NCBI GenBank assembly: GCA_902761645.1
Contig: CACWLF010000008.1
Location: 1 to 47,880, forward strand
Source: an uncultured Aeromonadales bacterium
GTDB lineage: Bacteria; Pseudomonadota; Gammaproteobacteria; Enterobacterales; Succinivibrionaceae
Length of the DNA: 47,880 nucleotides
Reading direction: 5' to 3'
Each line of letters starts with the position of its first letter. Within the stretch, counting starts at the first letter, position 1. The notes beneath the pieces are model-generated. The model saw only the letters and a list, made by a program, of their open reading frames with translations, was not told the DNA's origin and ran no database searches. This document shows, piece by piece, positions 26,152 through 34,971 of the stretch. The position numbers were made by a program, and so were the translations under genes.

Positions 26152-27159
26152 TTATATTTCAATTCCTTCATCTGCATCGTATTCGCGCAGAGCCTTTTTG
26201 CCGATTACCACTTCCCAAAGGGATGCTTTTTCTCCAATATTGTTTCTTTTAATGCAAATATTTTGTTCATTAAAAGTTTCTCCAATTGATATATTTCGTT
26301 TAGCAACAATTCTTTTAGTTACAACCTCTGATATAAATTTCTCCTTTTGAGTAGGAATTTTAATTCCGTTTCCAAGACAAGATTCAATAATTCTTATCCC
26401 TTTAATCATATCAGTAAAATCTTTAGGTTCTGTACTTGCCAAATGATCTGGTCCTTTCATTTTACAATCTAATGTAAAATGTTTTTCTATTACTGTCGCA
26501 CCAAGAGTAACCGCTGCTATTGCAACATCCCTTCCTATTGTGTGATCAGAGTATCCGACTGGCAAGCCAAAAGTATCTTTTAACGTAATCATGGCTTTCA
26601 AATTAACATCATCATAAGGACATGGATAATTGGTTGTACAATGGAGAAGCGTAATATTCTCTGCACCTCCTTTCTTTAAGGAATTGATCGATATATCAAC
26701 ATCATTAAGAGAGCTCATACCTGTACTCATAATTACAGGAAGATGCTTTGAACCTATATATTCTAAGAATGGGATATTACAAATATCACCAGAACCTACT
26801 TTGATGAACGGAATTCCAATATCATTAACCAAAAAATCAAGACTTTCAAATTCATCTGCAGTTGACGCAAAAATAATTCCAATATCATCACAATGCTTCT
26901 TTATTTTTCTAAAATCGTCGTAGGATAATTCTAGCTTCTTAAGCATATCAAATTGGCTTTCTTCACTGCCAGTATTATTTTTTTGATATTCAGCCTGTCC
27001 TACACTTTTAGTTATCAAATTTTCCGTTTTCCACGTTTGAAATTTTACAACATCGGCACCTGCTAGTTTCGCCGCGTCACACAAATCCAACGCTATATCG
27101 AGTCTTCCATTATGATTCACTCCAGCTTCCGCTATTACCAAACATTTTCCTTTATCCAA
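26152..27159 (-). CDS. legI: N-acylneuraminate/legionaminate synthase, LegI/NeuB family
   Basis: The enzyme condenses a six-carbon N-acyl sugar with PEP to form a nonulosonic acid. The 335 residues contain the NeuB TIM barrel (AEAGVNHNG at residues 10-18, KFQTWKTENL, PVIMSTGMSSLNDV, GYSDHTIG, EKHFTLD) and a C-terminal SAF/antifreeze-like domain (VAKRNISIGETF), both parts complete. The start codon is TTG (27159) with a strong GGAGG site five bases upstream. Neighbours legB/legC/legG favour legionaminic over N-acetylneuraminic acid; pseudaminate synthase (PseI) is less likely because no pseB/pseC pair is seen. Confidence 0.9.
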   Translation of the reverse strand: MDKGKCLVIAEAGVNHNGRLDIALDLCDAAKLAGADVVKFQTWKTENLITKSVGQAEYQKNNTGSEESQFDMLKKLELSYDDFRKIKKHCDDIGIIFASTADEFESLDFLVNDIGIPFIKVGSGDICNIPFLEYIGSKHLPVIMSTGMSSLNDVDISINSLKKGGAENITLLHCTTNYPCPYDDVNLKAMITLKDTFGLPVGYSDHTIGRDVAIAAVTLGATVIEKHFTLDCKMKGPDHLASTEPKDFTDMIKGIRIIESCLGNGIKIPTQKEKFISEVVTKRIVAKRNISIGETFNEQNICIKRNNIGEKASLWEVVIGKKALREYDADEGIEI

Positions 27160-27170
27160 CTAAACCTCCA

Positions 27171-28208
27171 TTAATATCTGTATTTTAGCAATCGGTTCCC
27201 AAATATTGAGATTTTGCTTGAATTATTTCTTTCCCACTCAGTACAGATACTACGGTAAACAGGTTCATTAAATATCTCTTTTCCAATAAAGAATCGCTTT
27301 TCATTACTACTAAAAACTTTCTTAAATTTGAACAGAGAATCATTCTTTGAAGAACTTGTTCCACCACCAAGATGAAATTCTTTTATTCCAAGCTCATGCA
27401 TCTCACATGCCGCCTTCCATAGAAGCAAATTATTGGCACCAAATCCTGAATAATTGTAATCACTACCTTCAAGATGATAATGTCCATAATAATTTGAATA
27501 CATAAAAATTGCTGAACATATGAGTTTTCCGCCTTTTCTAACGGTTCCTAAGAAAGAATTTCCTGCAAGACTTTCCTTCAATTTATAAAAGTATTCTTGT
27601 TCAAAATGATAAAAATCATCAGCAGTCAGTCTCTTCATCGTTGCATTATAAAGTTCTATAAACTCATCAAACGATTCAAAATTAAATTCTGTCTTATATA
27701 CTAGTTGATTTTTCTCGGCCTTACGAATCATATTGCGATTCTTTGATGATATTTGTTTAGTCCAAATTTCGTCCAAACTCTGTGAAGTATCTATTGCAAT
27801 GGTCTGCCTATCATAAATTACCTGTATTTTATGTTCCTCTGACACTGCATCAACAAGACGTTCATTATCTAAAAGTGGATGAAATCTTGTAAAGCCACAT
27901 AAATAATTATTATTTTTTAAATAATCGTGAATCGCACAAAACGCTTTATTGCACCAATCAGGATCTTCTATATTTGAAATAGGACCACCATAGCCATAAG
28001 CAGTTTCAAAGTCATAATATCCAAGAAATTCACTTCTCAAATATGGCATTATCATTATATTGCTATTTTCCGAGCAAACTGCACATAGTGCATGTTTTTT
28101 TTCCGATTCATATAAACTTAAATACTTTTTGAAAAAATAAATATCACAGTTATTCTTCTGAAAAGTAGCTAAAATATCATCCCATTCTTGTAAAATTTCA
28201 CACCGCAT
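27171..28208 (-). CDS. FemAB/GNAT-like acyltransferase
   Basis: The 345-residue protein resembles FemAB-type and BioF2-like GNAT acyltransferases: a first subdomain with YGYGGPISN near residue 70, a SSKNRNMIRKAEKN stretch typical of this fold near residue 155, and a second GNAT-like half with YYGHYHLEGSDY and GANNLLLWKAACEM near residues 245-270. Relatives transfer aminoacyl groups from tRNA, or acyl groups, to amino sugars and peptidoglycan peptides. In this operon it could N-acylate a sugar intermediate in place of the missing LegH acetyltransferase. That role is inference. It lies 11 bases upstream of legI. Confidence 0.75.
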   Translation of the reverse strand: MRCEILQEWDDILATFQKNNCDIYFFKKYLSLYESEKKHALCAVCSENSNIMIMPYLRSEFLGYYDFETAYGYGGPISNIEDPDWCNKAFCAIHDYLKNNNYLCGFTRFHPLLDNERLVDAVSEEHKIQVIYDRQTIAIDTSQSLDEIWTKQISSKNRNMIRKAEKNQLVYKTEFNFESFDEFIELYNATMKRLTADDFYHFEQEYFYKLKESLAGNSFLGTVRKGGKLICSAIFMYSNYYGHYHLEGSDYNYSGFGANNLLLWKAACEMHELGIKEFHLGGGTSSSKNDSLFKFKKVFSSNEKRFFIGKEIFNEPVYRSICTEWERNNSSKISIFGNRLLKYRY

Positions 28209-28503
28209 TTTCTATACCAATCAATATTCTATTTATATATCAAATTACAGTAAACGATACATAATAACCTAAAATTACATCTACAATTATAGTAAAAATT
28301 ACTCCTAGGCGGGCGTTTGCTCTTTAAAAATTAAGACACTTAGAACACATGGCAGTTATCAAGATGACGAATACTTCTTTCTTAAAGTTATCTATGTAAG
28401 CGGGAAAAAGTACGTTAGAAATCAGCGACCACATAAAATTAATGATTGATTCCTATAATTTATAAGTACAGTATTCGCTTACATTTGAAGTTCACAAATT
28501 ACC
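28209..28503. other. Gap within the sugar operon, possible debris
   Basis: This 295-base AT-rich gap breaks an otherwise tightly packed operon. A plus-strand frame without a start codon (28309-28449, including DDEYFFLKVIYVSGKKY) looks protein-like and ends in TGA, so it may be a decayed gene fragment. No promoter or terminator could be assigned with confidence. Confidence 0.35.
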
Positions 28504-29562
28504 TTATAATCCTTCTCCATACAGCTTAATTCTCATTTTTTCAAGTTCAGGAATTTGCCCCATATCCATCCAACAGTTTTCACTGACAGGAAATACTGCT
28601 ACTCTTTTCCCTTTCTGTTTTTCTCTCTCAACAATATCCGGGAAACCTATTTCTTCATTATCATCGATATCATTGATAACCTCCGGCTCAACTATATAAA
28701 TTCCTGTATTAGTAAGGAATGACATTAAAGGCTTTTCCTTCATTTCTTTAATACTGCCATTAACTCCTATTTCAACAACACCATAAGGAATATTAAAATT
28801 TTTATACGCACAAACCATTGTAATAACATTTCGATTATCTTTATGAAATTTAAGGATATCACCATAATTAGCAATCAAAAGGGTATCACAGTTGGCAAAG
28901 AAAAAAGTACCATTTAACCTACCTCTAAGTAACTTCAACCCACCACCTGTTCCAAGGGGTTTATCTTCGTCATACCACGATACGTGATATTTATTATCGT
29001 TATCGGCAAAATATGCTTTCATTAATTCTTTTTTATAATTCACAATTATGTGAAATTCACAACAGTTATAACTTTGATATTCTTTCATAATATGTTCGAT
29101 AATCGGAATATCTCCAACAGGAATAAGAGGCTTTGGAAGGACTCTCGTATATGGATCCAACCTGGTCCCTTTGCCTCCGGCATTTATTACAACCGGAATA
29201 TTTAAAGAACTACGTTTTTTTTTGTTATCAATATTTTCACCAAAATACAGGTCAACTAAAATACAATTTCGGTCAACAATAGGAATTACCACAAAGTCTC
29301 TGTTATGAAAAATTTCTTTAGCCTCCGCAAAAGAATGAGCAAACTTCGGTTTATTATTAATGGCATTAGTCGCCAAATCAGATATTCTTCCTCCAGAAAG
29401 TAAAAAACGCCTTATATCACCATCCGTTATGCATCCTGTAAGTCTATTATTACCATCAAGAAAAAACAAAATACCATTAGTATTAAGATCTATTTTCTGC
29501 ATAACTTCAGAAACAGTCATATTTTCTGTTCCGATAAATTTTTGCAGATCTTGCCTATTCAT
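28504..29562 (-). CDS. ptmE: Sugar-1-phosphate nucleotidyltransferase with CBS domains (PtmE-like)
   Basis: In Campylobacter, PtmE is a glucosamine-1-phosphate guanylyltransferase that supplies the GDP-sugar for legionaminic acid synthesis. The 352 residues show two CBS modules (about 1-120) and a NTP_transferase domain beginning NAGGKGTRLDPYTRVLPKP near residue 128, with the metal-binding CDTLL segment (FFANCDTLLIANYG) and a GTGGGLKLL stretch. CBS plus nucleotidyltransferase is the PtmE architecture. The ATG overlaps the legC stop by eight bases (ATGAATAG), so translation is coupled. Confidence 0.85.
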   Translation of the reverse strand: MNRQDLQKFIGTENMTVSEVMQKIDLNTNGILFFLDGNNRLTGCITDGDIRRFLLSGGRISDLATNAINNKPKFAHSFAEAKEIFHNRDFVVIPIVDRNCILVDLYFGENIDNKKKRSSLNIPVVINAGGKGTRLDPYTRVLPKPLIPVGDIPIIEHIMKEYQSYNCCEFHIIVNYKKELMKAYFADNDNKYHVSWYDEDKPLGTGGGLKLLRGRLNGTFFFANCDTLLIANYGDILKFHKDNRNVITMVCAYKNFNIPYGVVEIGVNGSIKEMKEKPLMSFLTNTGIYIVEPEVINDIDDNEEIGFPDIVEREKQKGKRVAVFPVSENCWMDMGQIPELEKMRIKLYGEGL

Positions 29563-30733
29563 TTGCCAACTCCTTCAACAATAGTTTAACTTCCCCGGAA
29601 ACATAATCGATTTCTTCCTTTTTGAGCTGAGTACTTGAAGGAATATTTAAAATGCGGCCAGCATAATATGAAGATTTTTCCAACTTATAAGTAGCATCTG
29701 TCCGGTACGGTTTCTGCTCGTTTATTAATCCCCAAATTGCCCTGGTTTCAATACCTTTCGCACGCAATCTTGTAATAATATCCCGCATTGATGCAGAAAT
29801 TCTGCTTCTGTCGATATTAATTGAATAGAACCATTTATTCGATTCTGTTCCAATCCGAAAAGGCATTAAAGTACCATATTCAAAATTTTCAAATGCAATT
29901 TTATACAACTCATAATTATCCTGTTTTCTTCTGATAAATTCCGGCAACAATTCCAGCTGGGCAACGCCGATTGCCGCCTGCACGTTGGTCATTCTATAGT
30001 TGTAACCAATCTCATCATGAATGTAATAATGGGGATCGGTTTTAGCTTGAGTTGAAAGGAAACGGATGTGATCTACAGTTTCAGGCGTATTCGCTGTCAC
30101 AGCTCCTCCTCCACCGGTCGTAATTATTTTATTTCCATTAAAACTGAATGCACCAAAATGCCCTACTGTTCCAGCAAACCTGCCTTTATAAATACCATCT
30201 GTAAATTTGGAACCCAAAGCCTCGGTTGCATCTTCTATTACTTTAAGATTATATTTGTCTGCAGTCCTCATAATGGATTCCAAATCAGCCAAATTTCCAA
30301 ACACATGAACTACAACTATTGCTTTAACACACGAACCTTTATAGGATAAAACATCGCCGTTCCATTCACATTCCTCTTCACAGAATTGCTGTAGTTTTAC
30401 AGGATCTAAACAAAGACTATCGTCACAATCTATAAAGATAGGATTAGCAAACCGGTACTTTATCGGATTGACTGCCGCTATAAAAGTAAGAGGAGAAACA
30501 ATAACAGAATCACCAGGGTTTATACCAGATTCAACTAATGAAAGATGAAGTGCAGCAGTTCCGCTCTGGCATGCAGCCACATTGCCTACGTGAAGAAATT
30601 TTGCCAATTCTGTCTCAAATTTAGTAATATAGGCTCCGCCAGTTGAAACCCACCCCTGATTGACAGCATCATCCACATATTTTCTTTCATTTCCCTCAAA
30701 ATTGGGAATTGATAATGGAATAAATACACCCAT
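29555..30733 (-). CDS. legC: LegC-type aminotransferase
   Basis: This is a PLP-dependent DegT/DnrJ/EryC1-family enzyme expected to aminate the 4-keto intermediate made by LegB. The 392 residues show ACQSGTAALHLSL near residue 54, the Asp of VIEDATEALGS (about 168) and the PLP lysine in FSFNGNKIITTGGGG (Lys202). Length and the NEGNE/QGWVSTGG N-terminal features fit the LegC subgroup. It lies between legB (44-base gap) and the ptmE-like gene (8-base overlap). Confidence 0.88.
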   Translation of the reverse strand: MGVFIPLSIPNFEGNERKYVDDAVNQGWVSTGGAYITKFETELAKFLHVGNVAACQSGTAALHLSLVESGINPGDSVIVSPLTFIAAVNPIKYRFANPIFIDCDDSLCLDPVKLQQFCEEECEWNGDVLSYKGSCVKAIVVVHVFGNLADLESIMRTADKYNLKVIEDATEALGSKFTDGIYKGRFAGTVGHFGAFSFNGNKIITTGGGGAVTANTPETVDHIRFLSTQAKTDPHYYIHDEIGYNYRMTNVQAAIGVAQLELLPEFIRRKQDNYELYKIAFENFEYGTLMPFRIGTESNKWFYSINIDRSRISASMRDIITRLRAKGIETRAIWGLINEQKPYRTDATYKLEKSSYYAGRILNIPSSTQLKKEEIDYVSGEVKLLLKELANE

Positions 30734-30776
30734 ATTAGTAAAAACCCCTGTACAGCAAACTGTAACAAATAATTAT

Positions 30777-31988
30777 TTACATTTTGCTATCTAATGACTT
30801 TCCTTTTTCAATATGATCAAAATTAGGCAAATAATCTTTCAATATTTTAACAATCTCCTCCTTTGTTACTGTTGATTTATTAAATGCAGTTCCAAGTTCA
30901 TTAAATAAATAATCAACCCGATTCTTATCAGGTATTGCTTTTCCCGTTATAACACCTAATGAATGGAAACGAGTCATGTCCGCAGTTTCGGTATCTGTAA
31001 CAAATTCTTCAAAAGCCTTCTCTCCCGATGTATCAGAAGCCGCATAGTGAACAGGATACAAATTACTGCCGTTTTTTAGATTATCAGCTTTATCTATTGC
31101 TTCTTCATCAGAATTGCACAACAAAACCTCATATCCATGAGCCTTAAGCAATTCATTTCCAATAGCATCGAATGTCATCATCTGCGCCTCTTCCAATTTT
31201 GGGAAAAATATAGCTCTGTTTTCACCAAGAATACATGACAACAAGCAAATTTGGCCGGATTCTTCAGGACTTACAAAATACCGTAACACATCGGAAGGCG
31301 CCGACAACGGTTGCAGTTTTTGAATACGTGCAAGAAAACCTGCCAGAAGAGATCCATTTGAAAATGCAACATTAGCAAAACGAGCTGTTTTTACTGGGAA
31401 TCTATCTGAATAACTGAAGATCACATCTTCCATTATTCTTTTGCTTGCTCCCATAATATTTACCGGGTTGGCAGCCTTATCCGTTGATACACAAAAATAT
31501 TCTTCAGGAGGAAATTCCGATAACAGATCTAAAAGAATTTTTGCATGAAGAACATTATTCTGCAGTAAAGCCTCTATTGAATAAATATCCTTTTCACTTC
31601 GCACATGCTTATGTGCGGAGAAATTACCAACAATATCAAAACCCATTCTGGCCCTAAACATCTTCTCAAAAACAGGTGAAGCGAAATCCATCGGGTAAGG
31701 AAAATAATCATCAGGTACGTGCATCCCTTTGGTAGATCTTAGATCTCGGGTCAGTTCCGCTAAAGCATTCTCATTTGTATCAACAATAACCAAAGTTTTG
31801 GGTTTAAATGGTAAAATTACTTTGATAAAAGAAGCTCCTATAGTCCCTGCTCCTCCTATTACCAATATTGTTTTTCCTTCTATGCGGCTACTCAACGTTT
31901 CCCAATTATTATCTACATCTTTTTTAAACATAGAACAATTACGTTTTGTAACAAACTTGTTTATAAAACAATCTAAACTAAACATCAT
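30777..31988 (-). CDS. legB: Nucleotide-sugar 4,6-dehydratase, LegB/FlaA1 type
   Basis: This is the first committed step of legionaminic synthesis: dehydration of a GlcNAc nucleotide to the 4-keto-6-deoxy sugar. The 403 residues carry the NAD motif VIGGAGTIGASF (residues 44-54), the STDKAANPVN motif and MGASKR, in which Met replaces the SDR catalytic Tyr as in PglF/FlaA1/CapD dehydratases. No membrane helices are present, so it is a soluble form. It is the first gene of the minus-strand operon that runs to legG. ATG 31988 (or 31985) follows AAGGGA. Confidence 0.88.
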   Translation of the reverse strand: MMFSLDCFINKFVTKRNCSMFKKDVDNNWETLSSRIEGKTILVIGGAGTIGASFIKVILPFKPKTLVIVDTNENALAELTRDLRSTKGMHVPDDYFPYPMDFASPVFEKMFRARMGFDIVGNFSAHKHVRSEKDIYSIEALLQNNVLHAKILLDLLSEFPPEEYFCVSTDKAANPVNIMGASKRIMEDVIFSYSDRFPVKTARFANVAFSNGSLLAGFLARIQKLQPLSAPSDVLRYFVSPEESGQICLLSCILGENRAIFFPKLEEAQMMTFDAIGNELLKAHGYEVLLCNSDEEAIDKADNLKNGSNLYPVHYAASDTSGEKAFEEFVTDTETADMTRFHSLGVITGKAIPDKNRVDYLFNELGTAFNKSTVTKEEIVKILKDYLPNFDHIEKGKSLDSKM

Positions 31989-32637
31989 TTCCCTTTCTAT
32001 ACAAGTCTATATCCATATACCATAAAATATATGTATAGCAAGATTAATCTTCTCCGCACGCCAAACGATCTCTAACGGTTCAAATTTTAAAAACAAACAT
32101 AAAAATGAATTTTTCTACCTTGCGTGCATTGAATAAAGTCATTAATTCATTTTTAGTAACAAAAACTTTCATTTTCAATTTTTTGCAGTCTTCATTGTTA
32201 GTTTCACTATAAGATGGACTCCGTATATAACAAATTTTTAGGAACAACATATCTACAGCAAAAGATTTGCTTTATAACCATAAAAAATACATTTTGTGAT
32301 AAAGCATGGTAAATATATATTAAAATCCTTTGTAAAGATTTCTTCAAAGCAGTAAGCTCATTCTAAATTAACATGTTGACCATTAATATATATGCATGTC
32401 ACAAAATTAGAGATAATTTTCACACTAGACGTAAAATTAAAAGATTTTTAATCTCATTCTACCTAACTAATTATTTATAGAGGATACTTCCACTATTTTA
32501 TGTTAAAAATAAAAATTGAGTCACATCAAGTAATAACAAAAAAATAACCCTTCGTATTTCATCTAACTGATCTTAATAATCTGAGTTAAAGATAAAAAAT
32601 TACAAATGGAATTGCTTACAAATGATATAAAAAATAA
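31989..32637. other. Very AT-rich intergenic region upstream of legB
   Basis: About 650 bases without a convincing gene, and the most AT-rich part of the window. It should contain the legB operon promoter, but no clear -35/-10 pair stands out. A 56-codon minus-strand frame at 32080-32250 (MLFLKICYIRSPSYSE...) could be a small protein or gene debris; it lacks a clear ribosome site. No terminator for the fliD operon was recognised. Confidence 0.4.
32080..32250 (-). CDS. Small hypothetical ORF, doubtful
   Basis: This 56-residue frame has an ATG at 32250 and a TGA at 32080, about 90 bases upstream of legB on the same strand. The second half (KMKVFVTKNELMTLFNARKV) looks protein-like, and an internal ATG at 32172 would give a 30-residue peptide. 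No Shine-Dalgarno site or known motif was seen. It may be chance in AT-rich DNA or the end of a decayed gene. Confidence 0.2.
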   Translation of the reverse strand: MLFLKICYIRSPSYSETNNEDCKKLKMKVFVTKNELMTLFNARKVEKFIFMFVFKI

Positions 32638-32979
32638 TTAATATTTGAGATTATTCATTTTGGTGTACGTAAAAATCTTATTAGCCGCAATTTTTTTGTT
32701 TTTCTGACTTTCATCAATATTTTCTTTAATTGCAGCAATCTGATTTACAATTTTTTCATGTAATTTCTGATATTCCAGACAAAAGTCAACAAGTTCCTGC
32801 CGATTAAACCTGTGACGCTCCATATAAACCTGTTTGACACTGTCTCCTACAGTCCTCTCTACTTCCTGAGTCTCATCTATCTGATCTGAATTAAGCAGTT
32901 CCAGCATCTGATTAAGATCAGCTATGATCTGATTAAACAAATCATAGCTGTAGATAGTACGGGTAGAATTTTCGGTCAT
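32638..32979 (-). CDS. FliT-like flagellar chaperone
   Basis: The 113-residue protein is mostly charged and predicted to be helical, and lies nine bases after fliS, where FliT or an equivalent FliD chaperone is normally encoded. Sequence conservation of FliT is low, so the call rests on size, helical content (LFNQIIADLNQMLELL; FCLEYQKLHEKIVNQI) and position. FliT binds the FliD cap protein and the export apparatus in the family. It is the last gene of the fliD operon. Confidence 0.65.
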   Translation of the reverse strand: MTENSTRTIYSYDLFNQIIADLNQMLELLNSDQIDETQEVERTVGDSVKQVYMERHRFNRQELVDFCLEYQKLHEKIVNQIAAIKENIDESQKNKKIAANKIFTYTKMNNLKY

Positions 32980-32988
32980 AATCTGGAT

Positions 32989-33444
32989 CTAATATGTGGT
33001 TTGATTGTTATTATCCCTTTGAGCCTGCATTGCATAACCCTCCTGCTTTGCGCTTTCAGGAATCTGATCCCATGCTGTCTTGACCTGGCGGGCATAGTTC
33101 AGAATTTCATCAAGCGGCTCCGTTGTCAGCTTACTTGAGGCAAGCATCAAACGATCGGTAAAAACAGCATATAAATTCTTGAAATTTTTAGCTACCTTTA
33201 CCTGATTGGGATCCTTGGGATCATACATCACACTGGTATCCAGGCCGGCAACAATCTTCAATGCCTTATCTATCTGCTTTGCCTTCTGATTTATATCTTT
33301 ATTTTCAATCGAGGCTTTTGCTCTGATGATGCAATCAATCAATCCCTGGTACAGCAGCTGAATGACACGATGACCGTCTGCAACCGCCAAATCAGTCTCC
33401 AAACCATTCTTTCTGTACGATCTCAAATAAGTACTTGCCGGCAT
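32989..33444 (-). CDS. fliS: Flagellin export chaperone FliS
   Basis: FliS wraps the C-terminal D0 helix of flagellin in the cytoplasm and delivers it to FlhA. The 151-residue protein begins MPASTYLRSYRKNGLETDL, has the family LLYQGLIDCIIRAKASIENKD segment near residue 30 and ends with the helical bundle that includes KTAWDQI. It is somewhat longer than the common ~130 residues. It lies 14 bases after fliD in the same operon. Confidence 0.92.
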   Translation of the reverse strand: MPASTYLRSYRKNGLETDLAVADGHRVIQLLYQGLIDCIIRAKASIENKDINQKAKQIDKALKIVAGLDTSVMYDPKDPNQVKVAKNFKNLYAVFTDRLMLASSKLTTEPLDEILNYARQVKTAWDQIPESAKQEGYAMQAQRDNNNQTTY

Positions 33445-33458
33445 TTGCTACCTGTCCT

Positions 33459-34889
33459 CTATTTATTACTATTTGTGTTGCTTGCCGCCATAGCCGTAAT
33501 ATATGACATATTGGAGTTCATATTAGCAAGAATAGAATCCAGACTGGTATACTTCTTTCTCAGTCTTTCTTCATACTTTGTCATATAATCATCCATGGTA
33601 GACAATCTGGTTTTCAAATCTTTCCATTCATTATTGGCAGATTCCGATCTCTGGGTAAGTATGCCTGTTCCGGATTTTGTATAGTTTTCTACTGCTGTTG
33701 TCAGTTTGGAAGACAAATCCTGCATAACAGATATTAAGCCTTCATAGTCATTGTCCATCATTGAACCAAGTTTCTTGCTGTCAACAGACAGTTTACCGCT
33801 CTTATCAATGGATATACCCATCTGATACAAAGTCTTGCCGTCACTTGCGGTATAATTGTTAATTACATCCTTCAGCGAACTTTTTATTGCATTGCAAATC
33901 GGATCACCGGCCAGGTCTCCGCCGTCATAATTGCACTTGCCGTTTGTATAGGTGTTTTTGGCAGACAGCTTGTCGCAAACGGACATCACACTCTGAAATT
34001 TAGATACAAACCCGTTAACAACATCCTTCATTCCGGATGAATCTTCAGAAATCGTTATATTGCTTGTTTTATAATTACCCTGATCATCCTTTTCAGACAC
34101 TCTCTTTGCAGTAAAATCCAAACCGGAAATCTGATCAGAGAACTTGTTTGTTGAAGATGATACCTCAATTCCGTCCACCTGCATTTTAGCATTCTGGGCA
34201 TTCTGCACTTCATTATCAGCCCCGTTTCCAGTCATGCCGAGAATTCCGACATCTCCGGATATGCGCAAATCATTGCCGTCGCCGGTTTTCGAACTCTGAA
34301 GCATTATATTGATATTTCCATCGGAACCTACAATATAATTCATGCTTACTGATTCATTGCCGCTTGCTCCGTTGATTTTTTTGATAATTGAAGTCAGAGA
34401 TTCATTTTCAGCGACATCAATTGAAAAAGATTCAGCATCGTCTCCGGAACCTACCGTAAAAGTAAGCTGACCTGCATTTTTGCTGCGATATACAGTATTG
34501 CCGTCAGTGTCTTTTTCCGAAAAGAAATTATCGGATGAGGCCAGACCTTTCAACTTGGTTCCCTGAGCCAGCTGAGTAACTGCTATATCATGTGAACAGT
34601 TGGAAACATCCGTATCCAGTTCATATGAAAAATCAGGATGCTCCTTGTCAAGCGTTGTCTCAACGGTTCTTTTATTAACGGCGGTACCATCGGTAATTGT
34701 TTTCAAATAATCATTAAAAGAAGTCATGGTTGATTTCAGATTCGACAATCCGGTAACCTGCAGTTCTTTTAAAGCTTCTTTGTTGGAAATAGGAGTAACT
34801 TTGGAAGATTTTTTCAATGAAACCATTGAAGATACAAGACTTTCAAGGTCCATTCCCGATCCTACGCCCAAGGATGTAATACCTGACAT
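33459..34889 (-). CDS. fliD: Flagellar filament cap protein FliD
   Basis: FliD forms the pentameric cap that folds exported flagellin at the filament tip. The 476 residues show the FliD N-terminal domain (GITSLGVGSGMDLESLV at 3-19, then the coiled segment) and the C-terminal FliD_C domain ending in a long coiled coil (KYEERLRKKYTSLDSILANM). ATG 34889 has a GGAG site. It heads fliD-fliS-fliT-like and is preceded by a strong sigma-28 promoter. Confidence 0.95.
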   Translation of the reverse strand: MSGITSLGVGSGMDLESLVSSMVSLKKSSKVTPISNKEALKELQVTGLSNLKSTMTSFNDYLKTITDGTAVNKRTVETTLDKEHPDFSYELDTDVSNCSHDIAVTQLAQGTKLKGLASSDNFFSEKDTDGNTVYRSKNAGQLTFTVGSGDDAESFSIDVAENESLTSIIKKINGASGNESVSMNYIVGSDGNINIMLQSSKTGDGNDLRISGDVGILGMTGNGADNEVQNAQNAKMQVDGIEVSSSTNKFSDQISGLDFTAKRVSEKDDQGNYKTSNITISEDSSGMKDVVNGFVSKFQSVMSVCDKLSAKNTYTNGKCNYDGGDLAGDPICNAIKSSLKDVINNYTASDGKTLYQMGISIDKSGKLSVDSKKLGSMMDNDYEGLISVMQDLSSKLTTAVENYTKSGTGILTQRSESANNEWKDLKTRLSTMDDYMTKYEERLRKKYTSLDSILANMNSNMSYITAMAASNTNSNK

Positions 34890-34944
34890 AACTAACTCCT
34901 TCTATAATTTATCATAGAGTTGACACTCTAAACCCTTATCTAAA

Positions 34945-34971
34945 TTATCGGTTTTATCTTGTACGACTTTA
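34945..34971 (-). promoter_or_regulatory. Sigma-28 promoter of fliDST
   Basis: On the minus strand TAAA-N15-ACCGATAA matches the consensus at all four -35 and seven of eight -10 positions with exact spacing. The predicted start is about 45 bases upstream of the fliD ATG. Confidence 0.88.
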
